Part shown: in pieces, positions 62,199-64,000 of the stretch
Numbering within the stretch: the stretch's first letter is position 1
How the letters are laid out: each line of letters begins with the position of its first letter
Assembly (NCBI GenBank): GCA_945871915.1
Contig: CAMBXO010000013.1
Coordinates: 1 to 64,000, forward strand
Length of the DNA stretch: 64,000 nt
Source: Singulisphaera sp. GP187
Lineage (GTDB): Bacteria > Planctomycetota > Phycisphaerae > Phycisphaerales > SM1A02
Direction: 5' to 3'
The notes under the pieces: generated by a model
Database searches by the model: none
What the model saw: the letters and a program-made list of their open reading frames with translations, nothing else
What the model was told of the DNA's origin: nothing
Translations under genes and position numbers: made by a program

Positions 62199-63532
62199 TG
62201 GAAGTGGTGACCAAGATTCCAGAATCCACGGATGCTGCGGCAACCGGCCTTTTGTTCACGCCAATGGAGTTGCTCAACGGCTACGCACCGGCCTTTGTCA
62301 TTGCGTTCGCGGTCGCCTTAGTGTCCACGCCATTTGTCCGCCGAATTGCCGTCCGTTCAGGCGTGATTGACATGCCGGATCGACTGCGAAAGCAACATGC
62401 CTATCCGGTGGCCTACCTCGGCGGTGTCTCGGTATTTCTTGGCGTGGTGGTGGCGTTGATCGCCGCCTCATTTGTGACACGCGGTGATGCAGCCCTTCTG
62501 AAAGTGGTGCCACTCAGTGTGATCGTGGGAATGATCGCAATCATGATGACGGGTCTTGCCGACGACATTTGGAAGTGGGATCCGCGACTGAAGATTGCGG
62601 GGCAGTTGATCGCAGCAGCGGCCTTAGCGATCGAAGATGTGGGCCCAAATCTTGCGGAGGGTGCGTTGGCCTCCATTTTTGGACCTGCCGACATTACGCT
62701 GATGTCGATTGGCCAATTTGCCATTCGCAATTCCGAACTTTATTACTGGATTGGAACCGGGCTGGTGGCGTTGTTCGTGATTGGTGGCTGTAACGCCGCC
62801 AATCTGATTGATGGTCTTGATGGGCTCCTTACCGGTACGACGGCGATCATGGCAGTGGGATTGCTGGGCATCAGTCTGATCATGGCCATGTCGGAGCGCG
62901 TCGAAGACATTGATCAGAGCCTGGTGGGAATGCGGGTCGTGCTGAGTCTGGCGGTGCTTGGTGCAACACTCGGATTCCTTCCGTTTAATTTTAATCCAGC
63001 GATTATTTTCCTTGGAGATTGTGGAAGCCTCTTTCTTGGTTATGTCTGCATCGTGATCATTCTCAGTTTTGGAGAGGACGGCAAGACCGAACTGGTGATC
63101 GCTGGGCTGGTGGTGTTTGCGCTGCCCATTCTTGACACGGTGCTTGCGATCATTCGACGCAAGCTCTCCGGTCTTCCAATTGATACGGCGGACAACAATC
63201 ACATTCATCATCTGCTCAAGCGAGCGTTTGGAACGGTCAAGAAAGCGGTGTTCGCTCTATACGGAATCACGGCAGGCTTTGCGGTGCTTGGTGTGGGTTT
63301 GGCGGCGGTTCGATTGCTGACGGAGACGCGTGTGCTGGCGATCGTCTCTCTTGCGATTGCGTTCTTTGCATTTATTGCCGCCATCGCTATCAAATCCGCC
63401 ATGCAGGCAACATGGCAGATTCAATCGAAGCAGGCAGAACGGCATAGCGGCGTTCCATCGCTTCCGCATCGGGATGGCGATGGCGCTTCCAATGCACCGT
63501 CCATTTCGGCGGCGCCGAGCAACCGCGACTAA
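62198..63532 (+). CDS. wecA: WecA/TagO-type undecaprenyl-phosphate sugar-1-phosphate transferase
   Basis: 444 residues from ATG 62198, with AAGGAGAG at 62181-62188 nine bases upstream; the longer GTG form at 62171 overlaps the epimerase and is not favoured. About 11 spans of the MraY/WecA superfamily. LADDIWKWDPRLKI holds the Asp pair, NAANLIDGLDGLLTGT the invariant NLIDGLDGL, and FLGDCGSLFLGY the C-terminal cytoplasmic motif. It transfers GlcNAc-1-P or a related sugar phosphate to undecaprenyl phosphate and starts chain synthesis. The C-terminal 50 residues are Ser/Pro-rich and extra. The stop is 4 bases from rsmH. Confidence 0.9.
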   Translation: MEVVTKIPESTDAAATGLLFTPMELLNGYAPAFVIAFAVALVSTPFVRRIAVRSGVIDMPDRLRKQHAYPVAYLGGVSVFLGVVVALIAASFVTRGDAALLKVVPLSVIVGMIAIMMTGLADDIWKWDPRLKIAGQLIAAAALAIEDVGPNLAEGALASIFGPADITLMSIGQFAIRNSELYYWIGTGLVALFVIGGCNAANLIDGLDGLLTGTTAIMAVGLLGISLIMAMSERVEDIDQSLVGMRVVLSLAVLGATLGFLPFNFNPAIIFLGDCGSLFLGYVCIVIILSFGEDGKTELVIAGLVVFALPILDTVLAIIRRKLSGLPIDTADNNHIHHLLKRAFGTVKKAVFALYGITAGFAVLGVGLAAVRLLTETRVLAIVSLAIAFFAFIAAIAIKSAMQATWQIQSKQAERHSGVPSLPHRDGDGASNAPSISAAPSNRD

Positions 63533-63536
63533 CGCA

Positions 63537-64000
63537 ATGGATGAGTGTGGGCATATTCCTGTTCTGCTTGAGCAGATCATGCGCTGTGTGCAACCGCAGA
63601 CAGGTGAAGTGGCGGTTGATTGCACGGCTGGGCGAGGCGGACACGCGGCGGCCATGGCAGAAAAACTGGGAGCCCCAGGAACGCTCGTGCTTCTGGATGT
63701 GGACCGCGACAACTTGGACTTTTCTGCGCAGCGAATTCAGTCGCTTCCGTCACCTCCGCGAGTGATTGCGGTGCACACCAACTTTGAGCATGCCGGTGTT
63801 GTCTTGCAAGAGCGGGGTCTTGTCGCTGACATTGTTCTGGCTGACTTGGGATTTGCCAGCAATCAAATGGACGATCCGCGGCGTGGACTGGCCTTTGCAC
63901 AGAGTGGTCCATTGGACATGCGGCTCAATTTTTCGGAAGGCGAGACGGCGGCAACCCTTCTTGACTCCATTACAGAGACTCGATTGACGGAACTTATTTT
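63537..64000 (+). CDS. rsmH: 16S rRNA (cytosine1402-N4)-methyltransferase, 5' part (cut by window)
   Basis: ATG 63537 opens a frame that stays open to the window end, 154 codons. MDECGHIPVLLEQIM is the RsmH N-terminus (usually H-x-PVLL-x-E), VDCTAGRGGHAAAM the SAM motif, and DLGFASNQMDDPRRGLAFAQ with GPLDMRLN the diagnostic rRNA-binding block. It N4-methylates C1402 in the decoding centre. In many bacteria rsmH leads the division and cell-wall (dcw) cluster; here wecA ends 4 bases upstream, so polysaccharide and cell-wall genes may share a transcript. The 3' half is missing. Confidence 0.92.
   Translation, partial: MDECGHIPVLLEQIMRCVQPQTGEVAVDCTAGRGGHAAAMAEKLGAPGTLVLLDVDRDNLDFSAQRIQSLPSPPRVIAVHTNFEHAGVVLQERGLVADIVLADLGFASNQMDDPRRGLAFAQSGPLDMRLNFSEGETAATLLDSITETRLTELI

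Noticed and set aside
1..64000. tRNA, rRNA, CRISPR array, insertion sequence or integrase
   Set aside because: No cloverleaf-like segment, no regularly spaced direct repeats and no transposase or integrase motifs were seen on either strand. Eye inspection could miss a tRNA.

Overview
The window looks like a piece of a planctomycete chromosome, most likely from the Phycisphaerae, with GC by eye in the upper 50s. The pointers are an exosortase with an EpsI-type partner, a 1586-residue TPR protein, a prepilin-like protein with the planctomycete-style N-terminus, a large two-part polysaccharide locus, and frequent TTG/GTG starts with ATGA, GTGA or TTGA overlaps. No 16S gene is present, so the placement is an inference. 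I saw no rRNA, tRNA, CRISPR array or transposase gene.

Region A (1-31243) is a long, nearly unidirectional polysaccharide locus. It opens with the tail of a HisH-like amidotransferase and a HisF2/WbuZ-type partner, the ammonia-donating pair of the acetamidino-sugar pathway. Next come four GT-B-type and one GT2-type glycosyltransferases, a Wzx-like flippase, a reversed Wzy-like polymerase, two intact asparagine-synthetase-like amidotransferases plus the remnant of a third, several methyltransferases, acyl transfer genes, three large polytopic membrane proteins (two of them clear paralogues) and a PglC-like initiating sugar transferase. At the end are an aldo/keto reductase, a two-subunit transketolase and a wlbA-(broken wlbB)-wlbC set for 2,3-diamino-uronic acid synthesis. 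Taken together the genes suggest a nitrogen-rich glycan (amidated or amidinated uronic acids, O-methylated, N-acylated). That structure is inferred.

Region B (31327-50255) is mixed. It holds hypothetical lipoproteins, a class I methyltransferase, a lipoprotein beta-carbonic anhydrase, a DUF2200-chrA pair, a Tat-exported Asp/Glu-racemase-superfamily enzyme, a convergent cytosine-5 methyltransferase and probable restriction endonuclease, a heparinase II/III-like lyase, a prepilin-like protein, an alkaline-phosphatase-superfamily hydrolase, an FHA-GAF-HD-GYP regulator, a PQQ-type sugar dehydrogenase, a metallophosphoesterase and pyrB.

Region C (50353-63532) is the conserved export and assembly core: an outer-membrane polysaccharide export lipoprotein with SLBB domains, exosortase, EpsI-like protein, giant TPR protein, Wzz/BY-kinase fusion with degenerate nucleotide-binding motifs, NAD-dependent sugar epimerase and WecA-type initiating transferase. 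It runs within 4 bp into rsmH, which is cut by the window end. Region C would supply lipid-linked initiation, chain-length control and export, and Region A the sugar-specific steps.

The signals I think most deserve a second look are: the over-representation of the palindromic octamer GCGATCGC (16 copies found by eye) across all three regions; two decayed genes inside otherwise intact pathways (wlbB and a third asnB); the paralogous GT-C-like membrane proteins linked to asnB genes; and the BY-kinase domain without its Walker A lysine.
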